Assembly (NCBI RefSeq): GCF_024125425.1 | Contig: NZ_JAMXWN010000013.1 | Coordinates: 18,728 to 82,727 of the forward strand | DNA length: 64,000 bases | Direction: 5' to 3' | Source: Sporolactobacillus kofuensis | GTDB taxonomy: Bacteria > Bacillota > Bacilli > Bacillales > Sporolactobacillaceae | Shown: positions 17,073 through 26,152 of the stretch, one piece after another | Position numbering within the stretch: the first letter of the stretch is position 1 | How the letters are laid out: each line of letters starts with the position of its first letter | The notes under the pieces: generated by a model | Told to the model about the DNA's origin: nothing | Database searches by the model: none | What the model saw: the letters and a program-made list of their open reading frames with translations, nothing else | Program-made: the position numbers and the translations under genes

Positions 17073-18011
17073 TTATCCATGTTTCTGATGTGCGCAATCT
17101 GAGCGACACTCTGCATAATGACTATTTTCGATTTGTATCGTAGAGTGTTCCAAATGGTAGTCGGCCAGCAACTGTTCTACTTGAGTCAAAATTTGGTCAC
17201 GATCAACACCATCACTCACGGTCAAATGACAGCTGAGCGAATAAAATCCCGATGTGATTGTCCATATATGCAGATCATGTAGCCCTTGCACCCCATTTAA
17301 TTGGAGGATGCGACTGCGAACCTCCTCCAGATCTAAATTTTCAGGTTTCGCTTCCATCAAAATATTTACCGATTGGCGCGTAACACCCCATCCGCTCTTT
17401 AAGATAATGAGGGATACGAGGATACTTGCAATCGGGTCTGCAATCACCCAACCGAACCACATGATCATGAGTGAGGCAACGATAGCTCCAACCGAGCCAA
17501 GCAAATCTCCAAGTACATGGAGAAAAGCACTCCGTATATTCAGGTTCTCTTCTTTTTCTCCATGGATGAGAAGCCCTGCGACAACAATATTGACAACAAG
17601 TCCAATGCTCGCAATGAACAACATCTCACTGCTTGCGACAGATTGCGGCACGCGTAAGCGTGAGATTGCTTCGATGATTATTACTAATGAAATAATAAGG
17701 AGCAATACCCCGTTAAAAAGTGCGGCTAAGATTTCAAATCGCTTGTAACCGAAGGTTTTATTAGTGTTGGCAGAAGCTCTTGCACTGACTACCATGGCGA
17801 TAAAACTTAATCCTAATGAGACAGCATCGCTCAGCATATGGCCAGCATCTGATAACAAAGTTAGACTATGACTCAAAAAGCCGCCAATCGCTTCCACGAT
17901 CATGAACACCGATATAATTAAAAAACTGATAAAGAGCAATTTCTGATTGTTAGATGGATGATGATGCTCATGATTCTGTGTACTTTCATGATTTTTGTTG
18001 TGCGTGTCCAA
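17073..18011 (-). CDS. czcD: Cation diffusion facilitator, zinc/cadmium exporter
   Basis: CDF antiporters export Zn(II), Cd(II) or Co(II) in exchange for protons or potassium. The 312 residues begin with a His-rich cytosolic tail, then six membrane segments with the two metal-binding HxxxD/DxxxD helices (LLSDAGHMLSDAVSL and FLHVLGDLLGSVGA) and a C-terminal ferredoxin-like domain ending in a Cys/His-rich tail (HYAECRSDCAHQ). The promoter region carries an ArsR-like palindrome, in line with metal-inducible control as in Bacillus czcD. No ArsR gene is adjacent. Confidence 0.92.
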   Translation of the reverse strand: MDTHNKNHESTQNHEHHHPSNNQKLLFISFLIISVFMIVEAIGGFLSHSLTLLSDAGHMLSDAVSLGLSFIAMVVSARASANTNKTFGYKRFEILAALFNGVLLLIISLVIIIEAISRLRVPQSVASSEMLFIASIGLVVNIVVAGLLIHGEKEENLNIRSAFLHVLGDLLGSVGAIVASLMIMWFGWVIADPIASILVSLIILKSGWGVTRQSVNILMEAKPENLDLEEVRSRILQLNGVQGLHDLHIWTITSGFYSLSCHLTVSDGVDRDQILTQVEQLLADYHLEHSTIQIENSHYAECRSDCAHQKHG

Positions 18012-18053
18012 TGCGTATCGCCTCGCTTACCGTAAATGCCTAATAACAATTGA

Positions 18054-18077
18054 ACATATGTTTAATCGTTCATATGT
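18054..18077. promoter_or_regulatory. ArsR/SmtB-type operator candidate upstream of czcD
   Basis: ACATATG and CATATGT form a perfect inverted repeat with a ten-base spacer; half-sites of the TGAACATATG kind are typical of CzrA-like metal-responsive repressors. It lies immediately downstream of the czcD -10, which suits repression. Confidence 0.6.
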
Positions 18078-18079
18078 AT

Positions 18080-18108
18080 AGTATCGTTCTTACATAATAA
18101 AGTGTCAA
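18080..18108 (-). promoter_or_regulatory. Sigma-A promoter of czcD
   Basis: TTGACA (18108-18103), a 17-base spacer and GATACT (18085-18080) on the minus strand. Confidence 0.7.
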
Positions 18109-18198
18109 TATTTCTTGCATTTTCTGACGACCATTTTACACAAGCCACAACGAATTTGTTATACTTCTAACACAAGTCATAAGATTGAGGGCGTACAC

Positions 18199-18588
18199 AT
18201 GATCACTATAACAGGCATTCACCACTGTGCGATTATTTGTTCTGATTACGAGCGAGCCAAACATTTTTACGTTGATTTGCTTGAATTTAAGATTCTTGAG
18301 GAAACCTATCGTGCAGAAAGGCATTCTTATAAACTCGACCTTTCGTTACCTGATGGGTCGCAAATTGAATTATTTTCCTTTCCCGCACCGCCTAATCGAC
18401 AGACACAACCAGAGGCATGTGGGCTGCGACATCTTGCGTTTAAGGTACCCAATGTTGCGGTTGCTGTCCGAGAGTTAAACGACAAAGGTATTGTTACGGA
18501 GCCGATTCGAATCGATCCATTAACAAGTAAGCCATTCACATTTTTCAGAGATCCTGATGATTTGCCACTCGAGCTCTATCAGACTTAA
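18199..18588 (+). CDS. VOC-family glyoxalase-like protein (GloA2/YaeR type)
   Basis: A 129-residue single-module glyoxalase/bleomycin-resistance fold. It keeps the metal-ligand positions of the YaeR-type group: the N-terminal HHCAI, an acidic strand end in IELFSF, the internal GLRHLAFKV and the C-terminal DPDDLPLELYQ. The ATG at 18199 has a TTGAGGG site; upstream in-frame sequence overlaps the promoter region. Detoxification of an aldehyde or thiol adduct is likely but the substrate is unknown. Confidence 0.85.
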   Translation: MITITGIHHCAIICSDYERAKHFYVDLLEFKILEETYRAERHSYKLDLSLPDGSQIELFSFPAPPNRQTQPEACGLRHLAFKVPNVAVAVRELNDKGIVTEPIRIDPLTSKPFTFFRDPDDLPLELYQT

Positions 18589-18655
18589 CTCCATTGTGCT
18601 TCGATTACATGTTAAAATAAAAGAGATTTGATACATAATTAAAGGAGGAAAAGCG

Positions 18656-19363
18656 TTGAGTATTCATATTGAAGCAAAACCAGGCGAAATTGCGGACCGC
18701 ATTTTACTTCCTGGCGATCCGCTCCGTGCCAAATATATTGCAGAAACATATCTCGAGAATGCGGTACAGTACAACAATGTCAGGGGGATGCTTGGCTATA
18801 CAGGAACGTATAAAGGTCAAAGAATTTCTGTCCAAGGAACGGGAATGGGCATCCCATCAATTTCAATCTATACCAATGAACTTATTCGCGACTATGGTGT
18901 GAAAAAGTTGATTCGCGTCGGTACATGCGGCGGTGTTCAGAAAGATATTCATGTTCGCGATGTCATCCTTGCGATGTCGGCGACAACGGATTCATCCGTG
19001 AACCATAGCACATTCCCTACAATTGATTTTGCACCTACTGCGAATTTCGACTTGCTCCAGAAAGCTTATTCGATCGGCAGAGAACTTGGAATCGTTTTAC
19101 GCGCCGGAAATGTCCTTTCAGCCGATGTCTTTTATCGTGACAGTATGGATATTGTGAAAAAGCTTGGTGAATATGGCGTACTTGCTGTTGAAATGGAAAC
19201 CTCTGCCTTATACACTTTAGCAGCAAAATATGGTGCACAAGCTCTGACGATCCTCACGGTCAGCGATCATATATTCACTGATGAGGACGATACGACTGCT
19301 GCAGAACGGCAAACGTCCTTTAATTCTATGATCAAAATTGCACTTGAAACGGCAATTAACTAA
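18656..19363 (+). CDS. deoD: Purine nucleoside phosphorylase DeoD type
   Basis: DeoD cleaves purine ribo- and deoxyribonucleosides with phosphate, preferring adenosine in Bacillus. The 235 residues show [23 protein letters not shown] at the start (split motif), the phosphate-site GTGMGIPS, and the signature VRVGTCGG-type sequence (here [10 protein letters not shown]). TTG at 18656 follows a perfect AAAGGAGG site by seven bases. It may be the only functional purine nucleoside phosphorylase in this window because pupG is frameshifted. Confidence 0.96.
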   Translation: MSIHIEAKPGEIADRILLPGDPLRAKYIAETYLENAVQYNNVRGMLGYTGTYKGQRISVQGTGMGIPSISIYTNELIRDYGVKKLIRVGTCGGVQKDIHVRDVILAMSATTDSSVNHSTFPTIDFAPTANFDLLQKAYSIGRELGIVLRAGNVLSADVFYRDSMDIVKKLGEYGVLAVEMETSALYTLAAKYGAQALTILTVSDHIFTDEDDTTAAERQTSFNSMIKIALETAIN

Positions 19364-19376
19364 TTTATTTTACATG

Positions 19377-19418
19377 AAAAGCAATGACCCAGAGCCATGC
19401 TCCGGATCATTGCTTTTT
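19377..19418 (+). terminator. Rho-independent terminator of deoD
   Basis: AAAAGCAATGA and TCATTGCTTTT frame a GC-rich loop, followed by TTTTTTG. Confidence 0.85.
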
Positions 19419-19497
19419 TGTACTACAAATTTATTGCCTAACCATTCATTGGAAGTTCGCATTATGCTCGAATGAAACATAACATGTGAACGAAGCT

Positions 19498-19965
19498 TCA
19501 CTTGTTTTCTTTACCCCTCTTTAAGAAATACTCGTTTATAATGATACGATGATTTTTTAAAATAAGATCAGGGAGATTTTCAATGGAACGAAATTCAAAG
19601 GTTTCGGATTCCTTTGAATCAATCTTCCATTCACCAGCCACCATCTCTGCTAAATACGCAATCGTTACTGGAAAATACTGGTCGCCATTTGCAGCTCGTG
19701 AAGGCGTCTTTACCCCGGAATATACTTGAAATAATTGCAGATTGTGAATGGTTAATCCGGTCTCTTCAAACACTTCACGTTTCGCTGTTTCTTCAGCCGT
19801 CTCCCCTAATTCCATTAAGCCGCCAGGCAATCCCCAGTACTGTTCCGGATATTTACGTTTTTGAAGCAAAACAGCTCCTTGTTTATCAACAATTAATGCA
19901 ACAGCCCCGACCAACATTACCGGATAATGACCAATCTGCTTTCGAAGTTCTTGTACGTATCCCAT
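19498..19965 (-). CDS. Nudix hydrolase
   Basis: A 155-residue protein with a complete Nudix box (GGLMELGETAEETAKREVFE followed by ETGL). The variable regions do not point to a specific nucleotide substrate. It starts one base after the stop of the AI-2E family transporter gene, so the two are probably one transcript. Confidence 0.9.
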   Translation of the reverse strand: MGYVQELRKQIGHYPVMLVGAVALIVDKQGAVLLQKRKYPEQYWGLPGGLMELGETAEETAKREVFEETGLTIHNLQLFQVYSGVKTPSRAANGDQYFPVTIAYLAEMVAGEWKIDSKESETFEFRSIENLPDLILKNHRIIINEYFLKRGKENK

Positions 19966-19966
19966 C

Positions 19967-21067
19967 CTACTTCACCTCATTTTGGTTTCTCCACTGTTTG
20001 CGCAATTGAACCAGTTGATAAACCCTCGTAACAATGACTTTGCAAACGGCATAAAATGGAATTGCAAGCAGCATACCAATAATCCCCGCCAAATTGCCGG
20101 CTACCAACAATAGGCAGATGATTGTTAGTGGGTGAATATCCAGTTTTCTTCCCATAACAAGCGGAGAAATGACGTTTCCTTCTATCTGTTGGACAACTGT
20201 AACCCCAACAATGACATAGACAGCGAGTATAGGAGACTGAATAAAAGCCACGATGACAGCGGGAATCGTAGCGATAAAGGAGCCAACGAATGGAATCACA
20301 TTTGTAAAAAGAATCACAAGTGCTAGTACCAAAGAATAGTGAAGCCCGATGATTAAATACCAAATATAAATGAAAATAAAGTCAAAAAGCAAAACAATCA
20401 TTTGTCCCTGTATATACCCACTAATCGTCTGATCCATATCTTTTAGAATTTCATGTGCTTTGTCTTGATGTTCTTCTGGAACAAATTTCATTACCCCACG
20501 CGACATGCGGTTGCCGTCTTTTAATAGATAAAAGAGTATGAATGGAACAGTCACAATAATCAGTACGGTACCTGTAACCGATTGAATGATTGAAAGGACA
20601 TTATTCCCAATGGCCGTAACCATTGTTGAGAATGATTTTGAGAATCGATTTGCAAAATCAAGATATGGAATTTCATCGAGATGCATTTTGGAAAACAGTT
20701 CACTCTGCTGAAAATTGACGAGTTGATCCCCAAGCTGCTGAATTAACCCCGGCATAGTAGTAATTAGTGAAAGAAATTGATTATATAATACCGGACCAAA
20801 TGAGAGAATAAGCAGCGTGATGCCACCAATCACAATAAGATAGATAATAATTATGGCTATTACTTTAGGTATCTTTAATCGAACCAATCCTCGAACAAGT
20901 GGGCGCAACAGATAATACAATAATCCTGAGATGATGAGTGGGGCAGCAAGGGAGGTAAACAGCACCCCAACGGGTTGAAGAATAAAAGTAAGCTTCGAAC
21001 CTACCATTAATATTACGAGAATGATTAATAACCAAACGGCAAAACGAAAGTACTTAGACTGTGGCAT
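19967..21067 (-). CDS. AI-2E family (PerM-like) transporter
   Basis: The 366-residue protein has about eight membrane segments in the usual layout: two pairs near the N-terminus, a hydrophilic stretch (about 120-200), and a C-terminal cluster with LVLALVILFTNVIPFVGSF and the conserved EGNVISPLVMGRKLDIHP. Members transport small molecules or ions, including Na+/H+ exchange in some; the substrate here is unknown. It has a GGGGAAAT ribosome site. Confidence 0.88.
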   Translation of the reverse strand: MPQSKYFRFAVWLLIILVILMVGSKLTFILQPVGVLFTSLAAPLIISGLLYYLLRPLVRGLVRLKIPKVIAIIIIYLIVIGGITLLILSFGPVLYNQFLSLITTMPGLIQQLGDQLVNFQQSELFSKMHLDEIPYLDFANRFSKSFSTMVTAIGNNVLSIIQSVTGTVLIIVTVPFILFYLLKDGNRMSRGVMKFVPEEHQDKAHEILKDMDQTISGYIQGQMIVLLFDFIFIYIWYLIIGLHYSLVLALVILFTNVIPFVGSFIATIPAVIVAFIQSPILAVYVIVGVTVVQQIEGNVISPLVMGRKLDIHPLTIICLLLVAGNLAGIIGMLLAIPFYAVCKVIVTRVYQLVQLRKQWRNQNEVK

Positions 21068-21234
21068 TTGATTTCCCCTTCTATAGCGATCACCGGTGTG
21101 ACAACGCAGTATTTACACACATTGTACCCTAATTTTCATTCATTTATCCAATCAATTCCGAACAATACTTTTATAATCGTAAACTCAGAATAAGAAAAAC
21201 TAAAAAAACACTCCATCCAGATGGTGCATCAAGT

Positions 21235-21278
21235 GTGCTTCGACCACTCGCTCCAGCAGGCGTCTCGCACGTTCGTGT
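21235..21278. repeat. Possible diverged copy of the GC-rich intergenic repeat
   Basis: TGCTTCGACCACTCGCTCC followed by GCAGGCGTCTCGC resembles the ends of copy B (TGCTTCGATTGCTCGCT... and GCTGGCGTCTCGC) with the middle deleted. It is in the gap between acoC and the AI-2E gene. Confidence 0.35.
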
Positions 21279-21366
21279 TTGACTTTTAACTTGTACCAAC
21301 TATGACTGTGCAAATACGAACACTGATACCATCCAAATTTATATACGCTCTCTTGTACAAAAAAAA

Positions 21367-21392
21367 ACAGTTCCGCATGGGGCAGGACTGTT
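21367..21392 (-). terminator. Rho-independent terminator of the aco operon
   Basis: On the minus strand AACAGTCC pairs with GGAACTGTT (one bulge) and is followed by a run of nine T. Confidence 0.75.
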
Positions 21393-21432
21393 CTCATTGA
21401 CTAACTCAATTTTTGAAGCGATTGATCTCTTT

Positions 21433-22674
21433 TTAGAGTACAAGTTTAAATGGTTTCTCAAGATTCGCCTTAATAGCGGCGAGGAACGATGCAGCAGGTG
21501 CGCCATCAATTGCTCGGTGATCAAAGGTGAGGCTAAGTGGAAGCATGCTCCGCTTCTTCAGTTCGTCACCGAAATAAACGGGTTGCTCACTAATTGTACC
21601 CACACCGAGAATCCCGACTTCGGGAGGATTCAGCACAGGTGTAAAGAAACCAATACCATAAGTTCCAAGTGAAGTAATCGTAAATGTAGAACCGTTTAAT
21701 TGAAGTTGGTTCATTTCTGATGCACGCGCCAATTTACTCGCTTTCCTAATTTCTCGAGAGATTGCACTGAGTGATTTTCGATCTGCGTCTTGAATCACCG
21801 GTACAACAAGTCCTTCAGGTAGAGCAATTGCAACACCAAGATGCACCGAATCAAACGTCGTTATCGAGTCTCCTTGATAGAGACTATTCATTTCCTTATG
21901 ATCAAGGAGCGCATTGATTGCCGCTTTTGCAATAAAATCGGTAATGGTTAAGCGCACTTCATCATTAATCTGGTAGGCTTCTCTTGCTTTTTTCTGAAAG
22001 GCCAGTAATTCCGTAACATCAGCTGTAGTTTGCAAGGTGAGCTGTGCGGTTTGTTGCAAACTCTGGAACATGCGTTCTGAGATAACCTTCCGCATCCCGG
22101 TCACCCGTTTTGTCGTTCCACCAATCGATGGAGGTGTAGCTGAAGGTTTTTCCTCGATCTCAATTGTCTTGTTTTCCGGTTCTACTTTTTGAGTATTTGC
22201 AGCATGTTCGACATCAGCCTTTGTAATTCTGCCTAATGGTCCTGAACCGGTAACTGTGGATAGATTAACCTTCATGATTTTAGACAGTCTTCTTGCAGCA
22301 GGAGATACACGAAGTCTAGGTTCTTCTTCAGAAGCAATTGCTGTAGCTTGATTGATCTCCACAGTAGGAACATCAGAATCTTCTTGCGTAGGTTGAATCA
22401 AAGATGTCGGTTCACCCGGCTCATTTATTGATTCACCTGGTGAACCAATGTATCCTAATGGTTTGCCGATCGGCACTATATCATCAACATCCGCCTCAAT
22501 TTCGATCAACACACCTTCCTCAGGTGCTTCGAGTTCTTTTTCAATTTTATCTGAACTGATTGAAACTACAGATTCGCCTTTTTTAACCGAATCGCCTTTC
22601 TGTTTCAGCCATTCGACAACGGTTCCTTCTTCCATACCCATGCCCATTTTCGGCATAATGATTTCTACAGCCAT
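21433..22674 (-). CDS. acoC: Dihydrolipoamide acetyltransferase E2 of an acetoin-type dehydrogenase
   Basis: E2 transfers the acetyl group formed by E1 to CoA. From ATG at 22674 (GGAG site ten bases upstream) the 413 residues comprise a lipoyl domain with the attachment lysine in SSDKIEKE (Lys43), a subunit-binding domain (RVSPAARRLSKIMKVNL ... GPLGRITKADV), and a catalytic domain with the DHRAIDGAPA active-site motif. The lipoyl N-terminus (MPKMGMGMEEGTVVEW) resembles AcoC rather than pyruvate dehydrogenase E2. It is the last gene of the three-gene operon. A second E2 (bkdB) is encoded at 38 kb. Confidence 0.88.
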   Translation of the reverse strand: MAVEIIMPKMGMGMEEGTVVEWLKQKGDSVKKGESVVSISSDKIEKELEAPEEGVLIEIEADVDDIVPIGKPLGYIGSPGESINEPGEPTSLIQPTQEDSDVPTVEINQATAIASEEEPRLRVSPAARRLSKIMKVNLSTVTGSGPLGRITKADVEHAANTQKVEPENKTIEIEEKPSATPPSIGGTTKRVTGMRKVISERMFQSLQQTAQLTLQTTADVTELLAFQKKAREAYQINDEVRLTITDFIAKAAINALLDHKEMNSLYQGDSITTFDSVHLGVAIALPEGLVVPVIQDADRKSLSAISREIRKASKLARASEMNQLQLNGSTFTITSLGTYGIGFFTPVLNPPEVGILGVGTISEQPVYFGDELKKRSMLPLSLTFDHRAIDGAPAASFLAAIKANLEKPFKLVL

Positions 22675-22764
22675 GTACTTTTCGCTCCTTTCGGTTAAAC
22701 TCAAGGATCTTCAGCTAACTAAGATAATGCTCAAGAAATAAAATACGGAGTTCATCGTCGACCA

Positions 22765-23799
22765 TCACACAGCTGAAAAAACCTTATCGCCAACCATCAC
22801 ACTGAATGCAGCGAGAATTTTCTCCGGTGAAGGCATGTATAGTTTTTCCAGAGGTGGAGAGAAAGGCACCGGTGCATGGGGAGCAGTCACTCTTTTAATC
22901 GGTGCGTCAAGATAATCAAAAGCTTTGTCTCCGACAATAGCTGCAATATCTGTTGCCGCACTGCAACGTGGATATGCTTCATCGACAATAATGAGCCGTC
23001 CGGTCTTTTTTACCGAATTGATAATCGTATCTTCATCGAGTGGGGATAATGTTCTTGGATCGATAACTTCAGCTTCAAAGCCTTTCTTCGCAAGTTGATC
23101 CGCTGCTTTCATCGCGGTATGCACTTGTTTCCCAATTCCTACAATGGTAAGATCTTTTCCAGCCCGAGTAATTTCTGCTTTTCCAAATGGAATCGTATAG
23201 AAGCCTTCACCGACTTCCCCCTTCATTCCATAGAGCGTCTTATCCTCAAATACGATGACCGGATCATCGTCAAAAATAGCATTGAGAAGTAATCCCTTCA
23301 TATCATATGGATTGCTCGGAACGACAACCTTCAATCCAGGAATATGAGTGAATAGCGCATACAAACTCTGTGAATGTTGTGCAGCCGCATTAAATCCTGC
23401 TCCATCTATTGTACGAATGGTGAGTGGGACCTTGGCTTTTCCTCCAAACATATAGTGGAACTTCGCTGCTTGGTTCATTACTTCGTCCAAGCAACTACCG
23501 ATAAAATCATTAAACATAAGTTCTGAAATCGGTCGCAATCCGGTAGCTGCAGCGGAGACTGCTGCCCCCATATATCCGGATTCAGCTATGGGCGTATCGA
23601 TAACACGATCACGGCCAAATTCTTCGACAATGCCTTTGGTGACACCAAAAACACCGCCCCATGCGCCTTGGTCTTGCAAATGATCGACTTCGGCACCTCC
23701 CGCTACATCTTCACCAATTAAGATAACGCTTTCATCTTTACGCATTGCCAAACGAATCGCATCATTTATTGCATCTGAATAACTCATTTTGACTGCCAT
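22765..23799 (-). CDS. acoB: Acetoin-type dehydrogenase E1 component, beta subunit
   Basis: This is the transketolase-like beta subunit of the thiamine-diphosphate E1. Family signatures include GEDVAGGAEVDHLQDQGAWGGVFG, TPIAESGYMGAAVSAA, and the C-terminal VDEAYPRCSAATDIAAIV. The GEDV...GGVF insertion pattern and overall sequence favour AcoB. ATG at 23799 is eight bases after GGAGG. Acetoin is the likely substrate but a related 2-oxoacid cannot be excluded. Confidence 0.88.
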   Translation of the reverse strand: MAVKMSYSDAINDAIRLAMRKDESVILIGEDVAGGAEVDHLQDQGAWGGVFGVTKGIVEEFGRDRVIDTPIAESGYMGAAVSAAATGLRPISELMFNDFIGSCLDEVMNQAAKFHYMFGGKAKVPLTIRTIDGAGFNAAAQHSQSLYALFTHIPGLKVVVPSNPYDMKGLLLNAIFDDDPVIVFEDKTLYGMKGEVGEGFYTIPFGKAEITRAGKDLTIVGIGKQVHTAMKAADQLAKKGFEAEVIDPRTLSPLDEDTIINSVKKTGRLIIVDEAYPRCSAATDIAAIVGDKAFDYLDAPIKRVTAPHAPVPFSPPLEKLYMPSPEKILAAFSVMVGDKVFSAV

Positions 23800-23829
23800 T
23801 GCAAGCACCTCCGGATTTCACAGATCGAA

Positions 23830-24825
23830 TTAATAAGAAACATAGACGTCGGTTGTCACTTCACCTTCACCTGGAAACGGACTTTCCTCACTAAATCGAA
23901 TAGCTTCCTCAATCGCTGCCTTCACTTGATCGTCAATCTCTCTAATGTCCTCTTCAGACAAAATCTTGTGCTCTTTCACAAATTGCTGATAGCGTAAAAT
24001 GGCATCATCATCTGTAACTGCTTTTTGCTGCATGTCTTTATCTTTATAGGATTGTGTATCACCTTCAAAATGTCCGAAGTCACGATAGGTGAGACATTCC
24101 AGAATTGTTGGTCCTTCTCCGTTGCGTGCACGTTCCACTGCCTTACCCGCTGCTTCATATACAGCAGCTAAGTCTTTTCCGTCCACAGTCTCCCCGGAAA
24201 TTTTATACACTTTGGCAAAGTCTGAAATTCGATCAGCTGCAGCAGCATAATCGAATGTGGATGCCTCACCAAATCCATTATTTTCACACACAAAAATAAC
24301 CGGAAGCTTCCAAATCGCAGCCATATTCACTGCTTCATGAAATGTGCCGTGATTGCTTGCGCCGTCTCCAAAGAAGCAAACAGCTACATCATTTGTTTTT
24401 TTCACCTTTGCAGTTAATCCTGCACCAATTGCAAGTGGTAATCCTGCGCCAACAATTCCGTTCGCTCCGAGCATCCCCTTCGATACATCTGCGATATGCA
24501 TCGAGCCGCCTTTTCCTTTACATAGACCGGTGGCACGTCCAAATATTTCCGCCATCATCCCATTTAGATCACAGCCTTTGGCAATACAATGCCCATGCCC
24601 ACGATGAGTACTTGTGATGCTGTCATTATCTGTAAGATGTGCACAAACACCTACTGCAACAGCTTCTTCACCGGCATAAAGGTGCACAAAACCAGGAATT
24701 TCTCCTTTCGCAAAGATGTCATGAACTGCGGTTTCAAATTGGCGAATTTCTTGCATTTTAGTATAAATCCATCTTGCGGTGTCAACGGTCATGTCTTTTG
24801 CGGATGCTTGTGTTTCTGTTTGCAT
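23830..24825 (-). CDS. acoA: Acetoin-type dehydrogenase E1 component, alpha subunit
   Basis: The alpha subunit binds thiamine diphosphate and forms the E1 heterotetramer with AcoB. The cofactor motif GDGASNHGTFHEAVNMAA...ENN is present mid-protein, with THRGHGHCIAKG and GKGGSMHI upstream, as in AcoA. ATG at 24825 is chosen for its GGAGGAG site. First gene of the operon; it is preceded by a sigma-A promoter, a cre site and an inverted repeat. No acoL or acoR is adjacent. Confidence 0.88.
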   Translation of the reverse strand: MQTETQASAKDMTVDTARWIYTKMQEIRQFETAVHDIFAKGEIPGFVHLYAGEEAVAVGVCAHLTDNDSITSTHRGHGHCIAKGCDLNGMMAEIFGRATGLCKGKGGSMHIADVSKGMLGANGIVGAGLPLAIGAGLTAKVKKTNDVAVCFFGDGASNHGTFHEAVNMAAIWKLPVIFVCENNGFGEASTFDYAAAADRISDFAKVYKISGETVDGKDLAAVYEAAGKAVERARNGEGPTILECLTYRDFGHFEGDTQSYKDKDMQQKAVTDDDAILRYQQFVKEHKILSEEDIREIDDQVKAAIEEAIRFSEESPFPGEGEVTTDVYVSY

Positions 24826-24854
24826 TCTGACTCCTCCCGTCATTTACCACATAC

Positions 24855-24878
24855 CAAAATTGGCACACACCAATTTTG
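24855..24878. promoter_or_regulatory. Perfect 9-bp inverted repeat in the acoA leader
   Basis: CAAAATTGG and CCAATTTTG are separated by CACACA. It lies about +15 to +38 relative to the predicted start of transcription and touches the cre site. It has no T-run, so a repressor operator is more likely than a terminator. Confidence 0.55.
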
Positions 24879-24890
24879 TAAGCGGTTACT
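24877..24890. promoter_or_regulatory. Catabolite-responsive element (cre) for CcpA
   Basis: TGTAAGCGGTTACT matches the cre consensus TGWAANCGNTNWCA at 13 of 14 positions. It is just downstream of the acoA promoter, where CcpA binding would block transcription when glucose is present. Confidence 0.75.
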
Positions 24891-24899
24891 TTCACAACA

Positions 24900-24928
24900 A
24901 TAATACCTCAATTATAAAAGTTAGGCAA
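24900..24928 (-). promoter_or_regulatory. Sigma-A promoter of acoABC
   Basis: TTGCCT (24928-24923), a 17-base spacer and TATTAT (24905-24900) on the minus strand. Bacillus subtilis aco is sigma-54 dependent; no sigma-54 element was found here. Confidence 0.65.
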
Positions 24929-24959
24929 AAAAATAGATTTACAAATTTCGCATCTTTAC

Positions 24960-25742
24960 TTATTTCATCTTTAAAAATGCTCCAAAAAATTTCACAAAAA
25001 TACCTGGTGTGATTTGAAAAAGCTTGGCACCAATAGCCATGTACCATGGAAGGTTGAGTTCACGTTTGTTCCGTTCAATAGCATTGAACACTCTTTCTGC
25101 AACGTGATGGGGCTCCAATAAAAAACGTCCCGCTGATTCCACATAATGACCGGACGGATCTGCAATATTCAGAAAAGGGGTGCGAATCGGACCTGGATTC
25201 ACAACCAATACGCGAAGGCCTTCATTTTCAAGTTCCATGCGCAGTCCATCAGAAAAACCTATAACGGCATGTTTCGTCGCTCCATACACAATTGATTTAG
25301 GCGTGGTCACCTTTCCCGCCATTGAAGCGATATTGACCAACTGTTTCCGTTCCCCTTTAAGAAGCAAAGGCAGTGCAGCTTTTGAACAAGCAATTAACCC
25401 AAGAACATTGACTTTGAACATATGCTCAATGCTCTGATCAGTCATTTCTGTAAATCTTTGAAATTGGCCATAGCCTGCACAATTAATGCAAATGTCGATA
25501 ATGCCAAATTGATCTTCTATTTTTCTAAAAACATCAGAGACAGCTTCGGATTTGGTAATGTCAAGCGTCATACTGAATGCTCGACCACCCTCACTATTAA
25601 TTTGTTGCTTAATTTCAGTAAGTCTCTTCTCATTCCGTGCAAGCAGCACCACTATTGCTCCTTTTTGGGCAAAGAGCAACGCTAACTCACTGCCTAATCC
25701 ACTTGAAGCTCCTGTAATCACAACAACTCTATTCTTAAGCAT
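24960..25742 (-). CDS. Short-chain dehydrogenase/reductase (YqjQ-like)
   Basis: A classical SDR of 260 residues: NAD(P)-binding TGASSGLGSELA at the N-terminus, NCAGYG mid-protein, the catalytic serine in VNIASMAGK and YGATK, and the PGPIRTPF loop. The arginine in LLARNEKR after strand 2 suggests NADP(H) preference. The C-terminal part contains a hydrophobic, possibly membrane-associated segment, as in SDR proteins acting on lipids. Order near rnz, dinB and the tripeptidase resembles the Bacillus yqj region. Substrate unknown. Confidence 0.85.
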   Translation of the reverse strand: MLKNRVVVITGASSGLGSELALLFAQKGAIVVLLARNEKRLTEIKQQINSEGGRAFSMTLDITKSEAVSDVFRKIEDQFGIIDICINCAGYGQFQRFTEMTDQSIEHMFKVNVLGLIACSKAALPLLLKGERKQLVNIASMAGKVTTPKSIVYGATKHAVIGFSDGLRMELENEGLRVLVVNPGPIRTPFLNIADPSGHYVESAGRFLLEPHHVAERVFNAIERNKRELNLPWYMAIGAKLFQITPGIFVKFFGAFLKMK

Positions 25743-25936
25743 CCCTCAATCACCTTCACGCAAGATCTTCAAAATTATTCTTCTATTATAGAAAACAATT
25801 GAAACATATGAAAAGCATTTACGAAACAGGAACCCATTTACCTAAAATATAAATTTGAATTTTATTGGATTTGATTTCTTGTTGATAACGATGATTTTTC
25901 TGACATTGAATTTGATCTCTTCATTGTCTGATTATC

Positions 25937-25957
25937 AATGAACAAAATCTGTTCATT
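25937..25957. repeat. 8-bp inverted repeat in the 448-base gap before amtB
   Basis: AATGAACA and TGTTCATT flank AAATC. The AATGAAC/GTTCATT half-sites are the same as in the dacF upstream palindrome (9254-9280). Apart from this and the amtB promoter elements, the 448-base gap (25743-26190) is AT-rich and shows no gene. Confidence 0.4.
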
Positions 25958-26127
25958 AGCCTCTTGAATTTTACATTGTTCCTAATTAATCGGGAAATAA
26001 CGATGAAATCAGTTATGATTTCCTACAATACGGTAAATTTGTCCGGGATCTTCAGTATGTAAAAATCAAAAAAATTGTCGTATTTGGAAAGGCTTTCATA
26101 AATAAATGAATATTTTTAATATTTTGT

Positions 26128-26144
26128 TGTAACTTTTACTGACA
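26128..26144. promoter_or_regulatory. GlnR/TnrA box upstream of amtB
   Basis: TGTAACTTTTACTGACA is an exact match to TGTNAN7TNACA, the nitrogen-control box. It ends eight bases before the -10, so it covers the -35 region rather than the upstream activator position; this favours repression by GlnR. Confidence 0.75.
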
Positions 26145-26152
26145 TGTTATGT

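Noticed and set aside
21200..21397. 65-codon open frame before the aco terminator
   Set aside because: It overlaps the terminator and a repeat remnant and has no ribosome site.
24855..24880. Possible sigma-54 promoter (TGGCAC) upstream of acoA
   Set aside because: TGGCAC is on the plus strand, opposite to acoA, and the -12 TTGC element is not at the required spacing.
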